Source of the DNA: Symsagittifera roscoffensis
Lineage: Eukaryota; Xenacoelomorpha; Acoela; Convolutidae
DNA length: 64,000 bases
NCBI RefSeq assembly: GCF_963678635.1
Contig: NC_087062.1
Coordinates: forward strand, 10,276,670 to 10,340,669
Reading direction: 5' to 3'
Below are positions 1-12,075 of the stretch, piece by piece. The position numbers and the translations under genes are program-made. Each line of letters opens with the position of its first letter. The stretch's first letter is position 1. A model generated the notes under the pieces. The model saw only the letters and a list, made by a program, of their open reading frames with translations, ran no database searches and was not told the origin of the DNA.

Positions 1-1060
1 AAGAACAAGAAAATAAAATTTAAGTTAAACGTTCATAAACTTGCAACAACACAACATTGTCTCACATATACATGCGAAAAGTAACTTACCATACAAAAAA
101 TGACTCCTTTTCTACAAACGAGATTACAATCAACAGTTAAACCATCAGTTGTCCCAAATAAACGCATATAGATTGTCAAGCCTGTAGACCAATAACTAAA
201 AAACGCCCACATAATAAACCAAAATACACCAATGAAAATAATTTTGCAAACCACAATTATGATTTTTTCAATGATAATGATATTAATAATCCGATGGCAT
301 TACCACTTTATACAATACGAAATTAATATCAAGAGCATAAAAACATCACAGAAAATCCAATTTTTCACTATTGGATTCATCCATTTTTTCAACAAAACAA
401 AAATAACTCGAAAATTAGACAATCCACAGGAAACCGACCACCACACTACTCTGGAGATGAGGATTACTTCCATCAATCGCAACAACAGTATACTAAAATC
501 AACGAAAGAACCACTGGAAAGATATAGATCAACCAGATGACAATTTTCAAGCTGAAACTTTTGAATCTTACATGAACCTCCAACAATCGAGACAAACACA
601 ACAAATATTCGCTCGAAGACAAAAGCTGGCGCAACCTACTGAAAACATGCAATCACAAAACTGTACAATTGCTCAAGGTTACAAAACCGAATCCATGAAA
701 AATGAAATCTACTCAAAAATTTTCAAAAATGTTTTTTCTCACTAATCAAACAACATCAAAGAATTCTTTTTAAAGAAGATTGCAGACTCCTGGAAGAAAC
801 TATGATATAACTCGCTGTAAAAATTAAAACTTTAGAACGGAAAGCTTACTCCCTAAAAACACTTGACTGCATAAACGCTAAAAAAGGCAGAAAGTCCAAA
901 CAACAAGAATTTTCAACCACCAGACCGTGAAAAAGATTTTTTGATTGAATCAGGAGCAGAATCAAATATCATTACTATCCCTACAAGCCATGAAATTCGC
1001 ACACTACATCCAAAATTTCCACTTCATAAAACCTCAAATAAATTAGCCACGGCCTTGAGC
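1..1060 (+). mobile_element. Decayed Ty3/Gypsy-like fragment: gag-side region and protease remnant
   Basis: The fragment resembles the better-preserved copies at 2,831 and 11,970. The first 600 bases match their gag-side segment (Gln/Asn-rich, with a recurring GDEDYFHQ-like stretch in one frame). The segment from about 780 to 1,060 matches their protease segment. In one frame near 940 it reads LIESGAESNIITIP, which resembles a retroviral-type aspartic protease active-site loop with Glu in place of the catalytic Asp. No frame is open throughout and several stops interrupt it. The left edge is cut by the window. Confidence 0.6.
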
Positions 1061-2365
1061 ACAAGTTAAGCAAACTATGGTAAGATCCATTTATCTCCTT
1101 TACTAACCCGAACAATGAAACAAAATAAACTTTTAATGAAAAAACAAATTTTTTCGGCGCCCGAATTTCCCATGTATAGTGTACAGATTGTCAAGCATGT
1201 AGACCAATAACTAAAAAACGCCAACATAATAAACCAAAATACACCATTGAAAATAACTTTGCAAATCATAATTATGATTTTTTCACTGATAATGATATTA
1301 GTAATCCGATGGCACTACCACTATATACAATACAAAACCGAATTCATGAAAAAAGAAATTTACTCAAAAATTTTCAAAAATGTTTTTTTTTCTGAACTAA
1401 TCAAACAACATCATTGAATTCTTTTTAAAGAAGATTGCAGACTCCTGAACGAAACTATGATACAACTCGCTGTAAAAATTAAAACTTTAGAACGGAAAAC
1501 TTATTCCCTAAATACACTTCACTGCATAAACGCTAAAAAGGCAGAAAGTCCAAACAACAAGAATTTTCAACCACCAGACCGTGAAAGAGATGTTTTGATT
1601 CAATCAGGAGCAGAATCAAATATCATTAACATCCCTACAAGCCATGAAACTCGCACACTACATCCAAACATCCACTTCATAAAACCTCAAATAAACTAGC
1701 CACGGCTTAAAGCACAAGTTAAACAAACTGTGGTAAGATCCATTTATCTCCTTTACTAACCCGAACAATGAAACAAAATAAACTTTTAATGAAAAAACAA
1801 ATTTTTTCGGCGCCCGAATTTCCCATTTATAGTGTACAGATTGTCAAGCATGTAGACCAATAACTAAAAAACGCCCACATAATAAACCAAAATACACCAA
1901 TGAAAATAACTTCGCAAATCATAATTATGATTTTTTCACTGATAACGATATTAGTAATCCAATGGCACTACCACTATATACAATACAAAACTGAATTCAT
2001 GAAAAATGCAATTTACTCAAAAGTTTTCAAAAATGTTTTTTTTCTGAACTAATCAAACAACATCAAAGAATTCTTTTTAAAGAAGATTGCAGACTCCTGA
2101 ACGAAACTATGATACAACTCGCTGTAAAAATTGAAACTTTAGAACGGAAAACTTATTCCCTAAATACACTTCACTGCATAAACGCTAAAAAGGCAGAACG
2201 TCCAAACAACAAGAAATTTCAACCACCAGACCGTGAAAGAGATTTTTTTATTCAATCAGGAGCAGAATCAAATATCATTAACATCCCTACAAGCCATGAA
2301 ACTCGCACACTTCATCCAAACTTCCACTTCATAAAACCTCAAATAAACTAGCCACGGCTTAAAGC
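1061..2365 (+). repeat. Two tandem copies of a ~652-bp Gypsy-derived unit
   Basis: The block starting ACAAGTTAAGCAAACT at 1,061 recurs at 1,714, and a third start at 2,366 leads into different sequence. The two units (1,061-1,713 and 1,714-2,365) are near-identical and in direct orientation. Each joins a short gag-side leader directly to the protease remnant, skipping most of gag, so both carry the same internal deletion. Each holds an 80-codon ORF (1,457-1,699 and 2,109-2,351) reading a QSGAESNII protease loop. The shared deletion shows the unit was deleted first and then duplicated. Confidence 0.8.
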
Positions 2366-2938
2366 ACAAGTTAAACAAACTGTGGTAAGATCCATTTATC
2401 TTTTTTACTAACCCGAACAATGAAACAAAATAATTTTTTGATGAAAAAAAGTTTTGTTTTTCGACACCCGAATTTCCCATGTGTAGTGTATAGATTTCCC
2501 TATGTATTATTACATTGTAGGAATTTAGGAACTCATTAAGATAAAAAAAAAATTTCCCAATCTATTAAGCTATGGAATAGGTTTCCCCAATGTATTACGA
2601 TGGTAAGCTTTCAGTGTGATAGTAGGAGAAACGGTATATTTGGATTTTGTGTGAAAATGTCTAATTTTCTCGCAAAAACTTTGTAGCGCGTTATCTAACT
2701 GTTAAATATCAATATTTAATTAGGTGTAATTTTAAGAGTAACAGCTATAAACAGCTGACATCACACCATTAGATTATAACACAAAATTAACTGAAAAAAC
2801 AAGAAAACAAAGTTTAAATTAAACGTTCATAAACCTGCAACAACACAACAGTAACTCACACATACATGCAACATTTAGCTTACCGTACAAACAAACACTC
2901 CATTTCTACAAACGAGATTACAATCAACAGTTAAGATA
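2366..2938. other. Non-coding leader or possible LTR remnant
   Basis: No open frame of note. The sequence continues from the protease remnant into T-rich text with repeated CCAATGTATTA-like words, then a stretch that recurs at 11,600-12,075 and whose last part matches the start of the window (TTAAACGTTCATAAAC). It always precedes the gag-side segment, so it is probably leader or LTR sequence. I could not define matching LTR ends, a primer-binding site or a polypurine tract. Confidence 0.4.
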
Positions 2939-4213
2939 TCAGTGGTCCCTAAATACTCGCATATGGTTTGTCAAGCATGTAGACCAATAACCAAAAAACG
3001 CCCACATATTAAACCGAAATACACAAATGAAAATAACTTTGCAAACCAAAATTATTATTTTTTTTACTGATAATGATATAAGTAATCCGATGCCACTACC
3101 ACTATATACAATAAAAAAAATCAATCTCAAGAGCATAAAAATATCCCACAGGTTACAAAAAATCCAAAATTTCAATCTGGGAGTCATCCATTTTTTCAAC
3201 AAAACAAACATAACTCTAAAACTAGACAACCCACACGAGGCCGACCACCACGCTACTCTGGAGATGAGGATTACTTCCATCAAACGCAACAACAGTATAC
3301 TAAAATCAACGAAAGAACCACTGGAAAGATTAAGATCAACCATATGACAATTTTCAAGCTGAAACTATTGAATCTTACATGAACCTCCAACAACAGAGAC
3401 AAACACAACAAAAATTCTTTCAAAGACAAAATTTGGCGCAACCTACTAGAAACATGCAATCACAAAGCTATACAATTACTCAAGGTTACCAAATCAAAAC
3501 TATGAAAAATGAAATTCCACTACCTATAACTTACAGCAACATGAAATTAAAAGTCAACATACTGATTGTACACAAAAAGTAAATACAGCAGAATCAATTC
3601 AAGTGAAGATGAACTTTTACCTTGGGGGTGCATCATCGATCACATCTAATAAACCATTTATGGTACTTACAGGAGCCGATCCTGAATACTCGCTGTCACA
3701 GCTAACCTATAATTAAGTATAGGCTCAAAATCTATCAATACACCACTTCAACAGAATTGGATTCATAGACGCACAGCATTACAACAAACTACACTTGATG
3801 GCACAGCTCGAAAATCAATTTCAATTTGGCGAATAGAGATTAAGTCCGATTGGAACCGATTTACTCATCAACTCTCAAAAATGGTTTCTTTTCTGAACTA
3901 ATCAAACAACATCAAAGAGTTCTTTATAAAGAAGATTGCAGACTCCTGAACGAAACTATTAAACAAACCAAAGTAAAAATTGAAAATTTAGAACGGAAAG
4001 CTTACTCCCTAAATACACTTGACTGGAAAATCACTAAAAAAGGCAGAAAGTCCAAACAACAAGAATTTTCAACCACCAGAACTTGAAAGGGTTTTTTTGA
4101 TTGAATCAGCAGCAGAATCAAAAATTATTACAACCCCTACAAGCCATGAAAATTGTACACTGCTTCCAAAACTTGTCCTTCATAAAACCTCAACTAAACT
4201 AGCCACGGCTTAA
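2939..4213 (+). pseudogene. Gag/protease remnant of Gypsy-like copy A
   Basis: Short open pieces at 3,027-3,347, 3,379-3,582, 3,850-4,086 and 4,019-4,213 lie in different frames and reflect a broken gag-protease reading frame. The last piece reads FLIESAAESKIITTP, aligning with the FLIESGAESNIITIP loop of copy B at 13,156-13,350. Family knowledge: retroviral-type aspartic proteases use Asp-Thr/Ser-Gly here, so Glu at the Asp position predicts no activity. The gag-side part is rich in Gln, Asn and Lys, with no CCHC knuckle that I can see. The segment is duplicated at 12,076-13,350. Confidence 0.6.
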
Positions 4214-4228
4214 AGCACAAGTTAAACA

Positions 4229-5190
4229 AACTATGGTAACATCCATTTATCTCTTTTACAAACGCGAACAATGAAACAAAATAAAATTTAAATGAAACCC
4301 GTTAGGCAGGTACTCTATATAACGGATAATAAACACAATAGTTGGAATACTACTCATTACAAAACATATTAAGGCAAAAAACATTCGAAATAGCAAATTA
4401 TCAATTTAAAAACCCCAAAAAAATTACGTTCGAATATTTTTCCAAAGATTAAATAAACTACGTCCTTTTTTCTAAATTTTACGCTATCTACAAATTAAAA
4501 CCTTTAAAATCACTATTTGGACATGCAAATGATATTTCTTTTCAAACAAGTCTATCAATATAACAATGATCAGAACACACAATAACCATAAAACTTTCAG
4601 ACCGAACATCATAAGTAAAACTAATATAACATTTTTAGACGATGTCTTCAAACAATCACAAACAAAATTAGAAATACTCAAAGTCCTAGACAAACACCAT
4701 CAGAATCTATTAAAAGAAAATATATAAGAAGCTACGGATAAATCATATTTTTTTCTCACTCGTGTAAAACTCCTTGGACATATTTTTGAAGGAACCACAA
4801 AAACGCACCCAAAGTTGTGAATAGACGCAATTTTAAAACTTCAACCACTTTCCACTAAAAAAATCTTGGAATTTATTTTAACCTTCTTGGACTATTTCAT
4901 AACATTGTTAGACAACAACACAGTTTTGAATGGACTAGAATATCAAAAACGTTTTGACGAAATAAAAATCCTTCTTATTGAACAAACCTAAGAAACCATT
5001 CCTGATCCGAAAGAACCATTCTTTACTCTGTGCGACACCTCTTATTTTGGAATTGGCGCAGCCCTTTTACAATCTCATCAAGGCAATAATGTAAGGAATT
5101 TAATATCAGCAAACTTACGACTTTTTATACAAGCAGAACTAAGACTCTTCAAACTCATGAGAAAGTGTACAGCTATAATATATACAATAA
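4229..5190 (+). pseudogene. Reverse transcriptase / RNase H remnant, copy A
   Basis: In the plus frame at 4,629-4,646 the sequence reads TFLDDV, the RT catalytic box (usually Y/F-x-DD). About 100 bases on, LTRVKLLGHIFEGTT matches the conserved LGH region at the end of the Ty3/Gypsy RT palm. From 4,990 the text reads DPKEPFFTLCDTSYFGIGAALLQS, the start of RNase H, with its first catalytic Asp at 5,034. Stops interrupt the frame, for example just before the RNase H segment. The minus ORF at 4,484-4,693 is a shadow. The segment recurs at 13,366-14,330 with the same stops. Confidence 0.75.
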
Positions 5191-6055
5191 CATAAAAAAA
5201 AATTTCAATTTTAGGATCAAAACATCCAACAGTTTTATTTACAGTCCTGACACACCTAATTGAAAGACACCACCAGAATTATTTACACGAAAAAAAAACA
5301 ACCATTGAAATACCCCAGAAAAAACTTTTTCTCGCTTAAGACGAATAATCATTACGAGTAAAATGTAATTATGCAGTCAAAATTGAGTCCAATACTAAGC
5401 AAACAATTATTTAAAAAGTTTTCTACTCTACTTAGATTGCAAAAACAATCATCATGAATTTGGTTTACTAGGAAAACACACATTCAAATCTATACCATAA
5501 TCATTATGGGTAAAAAAGAATACACAATTCAAATCAAATCTACAAAACCTCCACGAAAAAAATCAATTCCATTAATAGAAAAAGAAAAGCTGATCGATAC
5601 AATAATTTTGGCACGACCAATGAAAACAAATCAAAAATATAATAGAATAAAGTAATTGATTTATATGACCCACTAGACAAAATACCTCTATCAAGTAAAG
5701 AAATCCGGAATATCTTCTCACCATGTACAGTAGATTTAATAAACTGATTTAAATCAGAAATATCAAAATCTCAACCCTGTCATCAGACAAAAGAAGTCTT
5801 GGCATAGGTATAAGACAAAACCTGCAAAATTAGATAATACATTTTTAGAAAACAAAACAATTTTCAGTATTTTTTTTGAAAAATTAACATAACAAAAACA
5901 AAAAAGTGATATATTAGAATACCAACACCTAGAATACGAAAGTACCCTGTCTTCCGTTAAGTTTAATTTAAACGCAATTTTTGTGTCACACTCTTTAAAT
6001 ACAAAAGGACATACAGAATCAGAGGGAGAACATTTTCTTAAAAAAAACAAAAAAT
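5191..6055 (+). other. Degenerate RNase H-integrase spacer, copy A
   Basis: This lies between recognisable RNase H and integrase. One open piece (about 5,505-5,655) encodes a Lys-rich stretch, and its copy-B equivalent is an 80-codon ORF at 14,640-14,882. No catalytic motif is visible and stops are frequent in all frames. It occupies the tether and the position expected for the integrase N-terminal domain. The minus ORF at 5,763-6,074 has no supporting motif. Confidence 0.4.
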
Positions 6056-6720
6056 TTTTTTCCAAATGCACCAAATTGGATTAAATCACTTTGTAATGAC
6101 TGTATTACATGTCAATTGAATAAACTTTTTCCACATCAAAAACAAACTGTATTACATGTCAATTGAATATACTTTTTCCTAAACAAAAACAAATTTCAGA
6201 AAATCAAGAGTTCAAAGCCAAAGTTTGTATTTTAATCATAGAATCTCGTTTGACACAAAAGAATCATTATCCCCCCTCAGAAGGTGATTCATATTTAATG
6301 TTAATAGTAGATGCACTCACACACTATGTAGCACTCATTCCCGTACTCCATTGTAACACTTATTATACTTACGAAACACTATATAAACACTTGATAACAA
6401 AATTCGGTTTACCAGAAATCCTTGTTACAGATAATGGAACAGAAATCATGAATAACAAAAAAATTACACTATATCATCTCTTTATATTCAACATAAATCA
6501 AGAATATCACATGCCCCATGAAAAAACGGAATAAATGAAAGCATGCACCGCTCACTACAAGAATACCCTCAATTTACAATAAACGGAAACGATCGAAAAC
6601 ACACCGAATGTTCAGAAAATGTAAAGTTATTTCTATTAGCATATAAATCTCAAATCATAACAACATTTGGAATATCACCATATGAAAATGTTTATTAAAA
6701 ACTTCATCAAACTGATAATT
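6056..6720 (+). pseudogene. Integrase remnant, copy A (zinc-binding tail plus DDE core)
   Basis: WIKSLCNDCITCQLNK near 6,085 matches the CxxC half of the integrase HHCC zinc finger. A short segment (ACTGTATTACATGTCAATTG) is then duplicated in tandem at about 6,098-6,180. The open piece 6,163-6,534 carries the catalytic core: VDALTHYVAL (first Asp), FGLPEILVTDNGTE (second Asp) and, after a stop, a degenerate E region. The spacing matches a Ty3/Gypsy integrase. Stops end the frame at 6,532-6,534. Copy B gains an earlier stop where AAA has become TAA at 15,597. Confidence 0.8.
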
Positions 6721-7935
6721 GTTGCAGATCGTTATTCTTAACCAAATAAAGGTTCAATTTATTATAACCTACCACTTCAAACTCATGACAAAGATCATTT
6801 TCATCATCCATGATTTCGAAAACAGCCTCTGGAACCCACACAGAATGGATTTAAAACAATGATCAAAAGCACAGTGGAAATTATCAGAAAATTGCAAAGA
6901 ATATATTACAAGTACAAATCTCAAAAAATTTAACGTCTTGCGCCAGCATCAAACCTACGAATAGGAACATTTTTAAAAAAATTTCTGCAGTTCAAGGAAT
7001 CTCAAAAAAACTAGAAGTTATTAGAAAAAGACCATACTAAATAGAAATATCTACAGACGTCACAGGTAAACTTATTGATCACAATAAAAAAGAACTAATG
7101 CAACAAAGAAATAATCTTTCACCATACTATTAGAAAGAGTACGCCCTTCGTGAACTAACACAATTCTATTCCTCTACAGGACTCCACATTGTTCAGAAAA
7201 CAAAAGAAACTAATAATAAAAATAAATCAACCTTTTAAATCTTTTACCGAAATCACCCGATACAACCCTGAAAGAATAATCAGGAAAAAATTCAAAATAA
7301 ATAGTTCAAAAACAAAGAAAAAGTTTTAATAACCAAATTAACAAATCACAAATAAGAAAATCACATTAGCAAATCATATCGAATTAGAAAAAAAACCGAA
7401 GTAAGATTACAAAACTTTAATTGCACAACCTAAAATATAAAAGAAAGTAGAGTTTCAGCGGACGCCTGATTATTTAACGACATCAATTTTTTTTTAAATA
7501 AAAACACTTATTACTTTCATCTAACAGGAAATCTCGTAACACAAAGATCCTTTTTTCTTCCCGATCTAAACTAGTTCAAAATCAATCAATCAAATCATTC
7601 GATATCATCTCATTTTTATTCAAAAACCACTTATAATACTAGCCGATAGTTGTTGAACCAGATCTATAACTCTAACTCGAAGACCTCTAGGTGAAAATTA
7701 ATCACTACCCTTATATTTGACAACTTAATTGACTTTTGTATAAAAGTAAAGTTACAACCCTTTTCCAACAATCAATACAAAAGTCAACAATACTGTCTCA
7801 ATTTATACCCCGATTTACACCCAAAAAAAATAAATTAGCCTAAAGATGAATTTCAACATGATCAGTTAGCCCAAAGACACTCTACCTCCCAAAAAACCCC
7901 TAATCATCCCACAAATAAAAACATTAATTTGAAAG
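6721..7935 (+). other. Post-integrase decayed sequence, copy A
   Basis: No long ORF. A short phrase near 7,138 (KEYALRELTQF in one frame) recurs in diverged form in every 2.4-kb unit and probably derives from the integrase C-terminal region. The rest is AT-rich with stops in all frames. It is duplicated at 15,860-17,070. Confidence 0.35.
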
Positions 7936-8178
7936 TTGACACCAAAACATCCAGACTTCCTTTCATCGAAAACTTTTTTTATACCCAACTCATTGCTTGT
8001 TAAAATCAAAAAACAACCAACCCTACTTGATTTCAACACCGAAAAAAAAACTAATTTGACAAAGCAATTGCTTCTTTCGAAATCAGTTAGGCAAATTAAA
8101 AGAATCATTTCAAACTTTCGTTCAACCTTTTCCACAATTTTTTCAAGTTTTTTTCTTATTGGACTTTTTGGAATTTAA
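7936..8178 (+). pseudogene. Remnant ORF with hydrophobic C-terminus, downstream of pol
   Basis: This 80-codon open piece begins with a polar, Lys/Gln-rich part and ends in a Phe/Ile/Ser-rich hydrophobic stretch that could span a membrane. Its nucleotide sequence recurs at about 10,360, 17,100, 19,480, 21,880, 25,140 and 27,250. A third, membrane-associated ORF after pol would fit an env-like position, but I see no signal peptide, cleavage site or fusion motif, so this is a positional guess. The minus ORF over it (7,866-8,135) looks like a shadow. Confidence 0.3.
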
Positions 8179-8304
8179 TATCTCCATTTTTTTAATCTTT
8201 AGTGCCCAATTTATTATTTTCTATTCCCTCACTCAGACCTAGATTTTCTCTCCAAAACCCTTGACCACTGAATCAGGAACGACACGTAACCATAAATTTA
8301 CTAA

Positions 8305-8457
8305 ATGATACGAAGCTTACTAAGTGAAAAAGACACTTTTATTCCTTTCGTAATTTTTGTCACCTTACTAACTACTCTAATGATAACACTTTATAAAAAT
8401 ACAAAGAAAGCAATTTTTGTTTTTTTTACTAGCAACAGTTTTAATGATCAGTTTTGA
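8305..8457 (+). CDS. Small 50-residue membrane-segment ORF, recurrent in the array
   Basis: From ATG at 8,305 the frame encodes 50 residues beginning MIRSLLSEKDTFIPFVIF, followed by a ~20-residue hydrophobic run, a short Lys-rich turn and TGA at 8,455. It recurs at 10,700, 17,441, 19,817 and 25,475. The copies at 22,210 and 27,584 are cut short by a junction. Diverged versions at 22,999 and 28,371 keep MIRxLLxxK and the hydrophobic run. Function unknown; it may be the membrane-proximal end of a broken env-like ORF rather than a separate gene. It stays open while its surroundings are full of stops. Confidence 0.35.
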   Translation: MIRSLLSEKDTFIPFVIFVTLLTTLMITLYKNTKKAIFVFFTSNSFNDQF

Positions 8458-9119
8458 TGGAAAATAATATAAAGAACACAAATTAAGGTAAAACAAACAC
8501 TTATACGGTAAATTTCAGAATTGCTAATCTAAACCCTAATCAGGATCCTTACCTACTAATCGCTCCCAGGATCCCCAAAAAAGACCTACATCCAGTCAAA
8601 AAATCAACCCCAATCATCTACTGGTATATCATTAGTAAAAAAAAAACCCTATATCTTTGAAGAAATACACTCATCATTATCCGAACCAATAATACCAGGC
8701 ATTCGTCAAGCACCCTTAAAAGAACCACAATACAAACCAACATATAAAATTTGCCCCTCACTTTAACAGGATTCTAACAAAACAAGACACTTGAGCCAAA
8801 AACAAAATTTAACGACATCACGACATCAAAATTTAAGAAATTAAAGCTTACGCCAATATTTTCGAAAATTTAACCAAACGACGATAGATGAAAACAATCA
8901 ATTCTAATAATATCATTACCTAGACGCAAACAAAAACTGATTACCGCTAAACCTAATGTTAATTTCATTTCACATATCACATTCGTTGAATACAAAATGA
9001 CATGTGGGATATTGAGATACTTAACTCAAAGTTTATTTTTTCCAAACTCACCAATTTGGATAAAAGTACTTTGCAATGACTGTTTTACAAGCCAGTTAAG
9101 CAAACCATTTCCACAACAA

Positions 9120-9625
9120 AACCAAGCAAAAAAATATATTTAAGGGACATAGTTTATAGTTTAACCATAGAATCTCATTTGATACAAAAGGATATATCTT
9201 ACTCCCCAGAAATTAATTCGTACAAATTGTAAAAGTAGATGCACTTACACATTATGTAGCACTCAACCCTGTACTCCACTACCATTTTTATTATGCATAC
9301 TCAAGATTTTATGCAAGCTAGATTTCAAAATTTGGACTACTTGAAATCCTTATCACAGACAAAGAAACAGAGTTCATGAGCAGCCATATAATTACACTGT
9401 AACATCTCACAGATTTGAAACAAAAACCTTGAACAGCCAATGGACAAATGGACTAGTCGAAGGCATGAACCGCTCCCTGACAGAATATCTTCGATTTATA
9501 ATAAACAGAAACGATTTTAAAAAATAAACCGACTGTCAAGAGACATAAAACTATTCCCACTAGCATACAACTCTGAAATAACAGCAACATTCAGAATATC
9601 ACCCTATGAAATCGTTTAAGGCAAA
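9120..9625 (+). pseudogene. Integrase core remnant in the 2.4-kb unit
   Basis: In shifting plus frames the sequence reads VDALTHYVALNPVL (first Asp), FGLLEILITDKETEF (second Asp, usual Asn-Gly changed to Lys-Glu) and, after 9,430, a region matching NGLVEGMNRSLTEYLRF that holds the catalytic Glu. It is clearly related to the copy A integrase core but diverged. At least three stops or frameshifts separate the three catalytic segments. Homologous remnants lie at 18,240, 20,640 and 26,030. Confidence 0.7.
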
Positions 9626-11144
9626 AACCACTCAAACCTATAATGTTCACAGCAAACTCCTCAAAGATTGCACAAGAACATTGTTAACGAATCAAAGATT
9701 CAATTTGTTATAACCTGATGATGAATATCATTTTAATCGCCCCCAAAATCAAAATTAGCTGTTGGTACCTACACAGAAGGAAATTTAAACAGAGAACAAA
9801 AATACAATGAAATACATCCGGAAATGGCAAAGACAAAACAAAACATCTCAATCAAAGTCATGCTTTACACCAGCATCAGCTCTCAAAATCGGAAATTTTG
9901 TGTTAATTGCAAATTTTACATTACAAGAAAAAAATCTCAAAAAGTTATAAACCATTTGTAAAATACCATATCGAAATATAGAAAAACCCAGAGAAGTCAC
10001 TTATGAAATGATTTCTCTAAAAAAAAGAACTAAAATACTACACAGAAACTGTCGTTTTCCTTATTGTCCGAAAGAGTGCGCTCTTCGTGAACTAACACGA
10101 TTAAGACACACATCCCATACATACTGAAATTCAAAGTAATTATCAAATTTATCCCATATTATTTCACCAAAAGTTTCAGAAATCACTCCTCAACAAATCG
10201 TTTAAAAACGAAGAAATAACACAAATTTACACGAAAAAATGTTATCATTTGAAATAGAACAAAAATCACAACAATTTCAATCATCTCGTCTCAGAAATCA
10301 ACCAAGAAAAGATTATAAAGTCTTTATTTCTCAATCTAAAATACTAAAGACAAAAGAATTCGAAAATTTTTTTCATACCCAACTCATTGCTTGTTAAAAT
10401 CAAAAAACAACCAACCCTACTTGATTTCAACACCGAAAAAAAACTAATTTGACAAAGCAATTGCTTCTTTCGAAATTAGTTAGGCAAATTAAAAGAATCA
10501 TTTCAATTTTTCGTTCAACCTTTTCCACAATTTTTTCAAGTTTTTTTTCTTATTAGACTTTTTGGAATTTATTATCTCCATTTTTTTAAACTTTAGTACC
10601 CAATTTATTATTTTCTAATCCCTCACTCAGACCTAGATTTTTCTCTCCAAAACTCTTGACCACTGAATCAGGAACGACACGTAACCATAAATTTACTAAA
10701 TGATACGAAGCTTACCAAGTGAAACAGACACTTTTATTCCTTTCGTAATTTTTGTCACCTTACTAACTACTCTAATGATAACACTTTATAAAAATACAAA
10801 GAAAGCAATTTTTTTTTTTTTTACTAGCAACAGTTTTAATGATCAGTTTTGATGGAAAATAATATAAAGAACAAAAATTAAGGTAAAACAAACACTTATA
10901 CGGTAAATTTCAGAATTGCTAATCTAAACCCTAATCAGGATTCCTTACCTACTAATCGCACCCAGCACCCCCAAAAAAGACCTACATCCAGTCAAAAAAT
11001 CAACCCCAATCATCTACTGGTATATCATTAGTAAAAAAAAACCCTATATCTTTGAAGAAACACACTCATCATTATCCGAACCAATAATACCAGGCATTCG
11101 TCAAGCACCCTTAAAAGAACCACAATACAAACCAACTAATCAAC

Positions 11145-11177
11145 TTGATTAGTTCAGTTTTTTTCTGAACTAATCAA
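11145..11177. repeat. Perfect 13-bp fold-back hairpin at the tandem-duplication junction
   Basis: TTGATTAGTTCAG at 11,145-11,157 is the exact reverse complement of CTGAACTAATCAA at 11,165-11,177, with a seven-T loop. The right arm belongs to the duplicated sequence (it also occurs at about 2,045). The left arm is extra sequence found only at the junction. It looks like a template-switch or fold-back scar. Confidence 0.85.
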
Positions 11178-12075
11178 ACAACATCAAAGAATTCTTTTTA
11201 AAGAAGATTGCAGACTCCTGAACGAAACTATGATAAAACTCGCTGTAAAAATTGAAACTTTAGAACGGAAAACTTATTCCCTAAATACACTTCACTGCAT
11301 AAACGCTAAAAAGGCAGAACGTCCAAACAACAAGAAATTTCAACCACCAGACCGTGAAAGAGATTTTTTTATTCAATCAGGAGCAGAATCAAATATCATT
11401 AACATCCCTACAAGCCATGAAACTCGCACACTACATCCAAACTTCCACTTCATAAAACCTCAAATAAACTAGCCACGGCTTAAAGCACAAGTTAAACAAA
11501 CTGTGGTAAGATCCATTTATCTTTTTTACTAACCCGAACAATGAAACAAAATAATTTTTTGATGAAAAAAAGTTTTGTTTTTCGACACCCGAATTTCCCA
11601 TGTGTAGTGTATAGATTTCCCTATGTATTATTACATTGTAAGAATTTAGGAACTCAATAAGATAGGAAAAAAGTTTTCCAATGTATTAAAATAGGGAATA
11701 GGTTTCCCCAATGTATTACGATGGTAAGCTTTCAGTGTGATGGTAAGAGAAACGGTATTTCTTGGATTCTGTTTGAAAATGAATCGGTGTGAAAATGTCT
11801 AGTTTTTTCTCAAAAGTTTTGGCGCGCGTTATCTAACTGTTAAATATCAATATTTAATTAAGTGTAATTTTAAGAGTAACAGATATAAACAGCTGACATC
11901 ACACCATTAGATTATAACACAAAATTAACTGAAAAAACAAGTAAACAAAGTTTAAATTAAACGTTCATAAACCTGCAACAACACAACAGTAACTCACATA
12001 TACATGCAACATTTAGCTTACCGTACAAACAAACACTCCATTTCTACAAACGAGATTACAATCAACAGTTAAACC
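11158..12075 (+). mobile_element. Copy B: protease unit and leader
   Basis: Near-identical copy of 2,037-2,938. It holds an 80-codon ORF at 11,230-11,472 with the QSGAESNII protease-loop remnant, followed by the non-coding leader (11,480-12,075). Confidence 0.7.

Larger units (their letters stand above)
7984..11135 (+). repeat. 2.4-kb integrase-bearing tandem units (first block)
   Basis: The marker CCCAACTCATTGCTTG occurs at 7,984 and 10,378, giving a ~2.39-kb direct unit. The first unit is complete. The second is cut at 11,135 by the 9.1-kb duplication junction. Each unit runs: hydrophobic remnant, small membrane ORF, Pro/Ser-rich remnant, integrase remnant, integrase C-terminal remnant. 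The same unit recurs from 17,120 and from 25,154. Confidence 0.8.
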
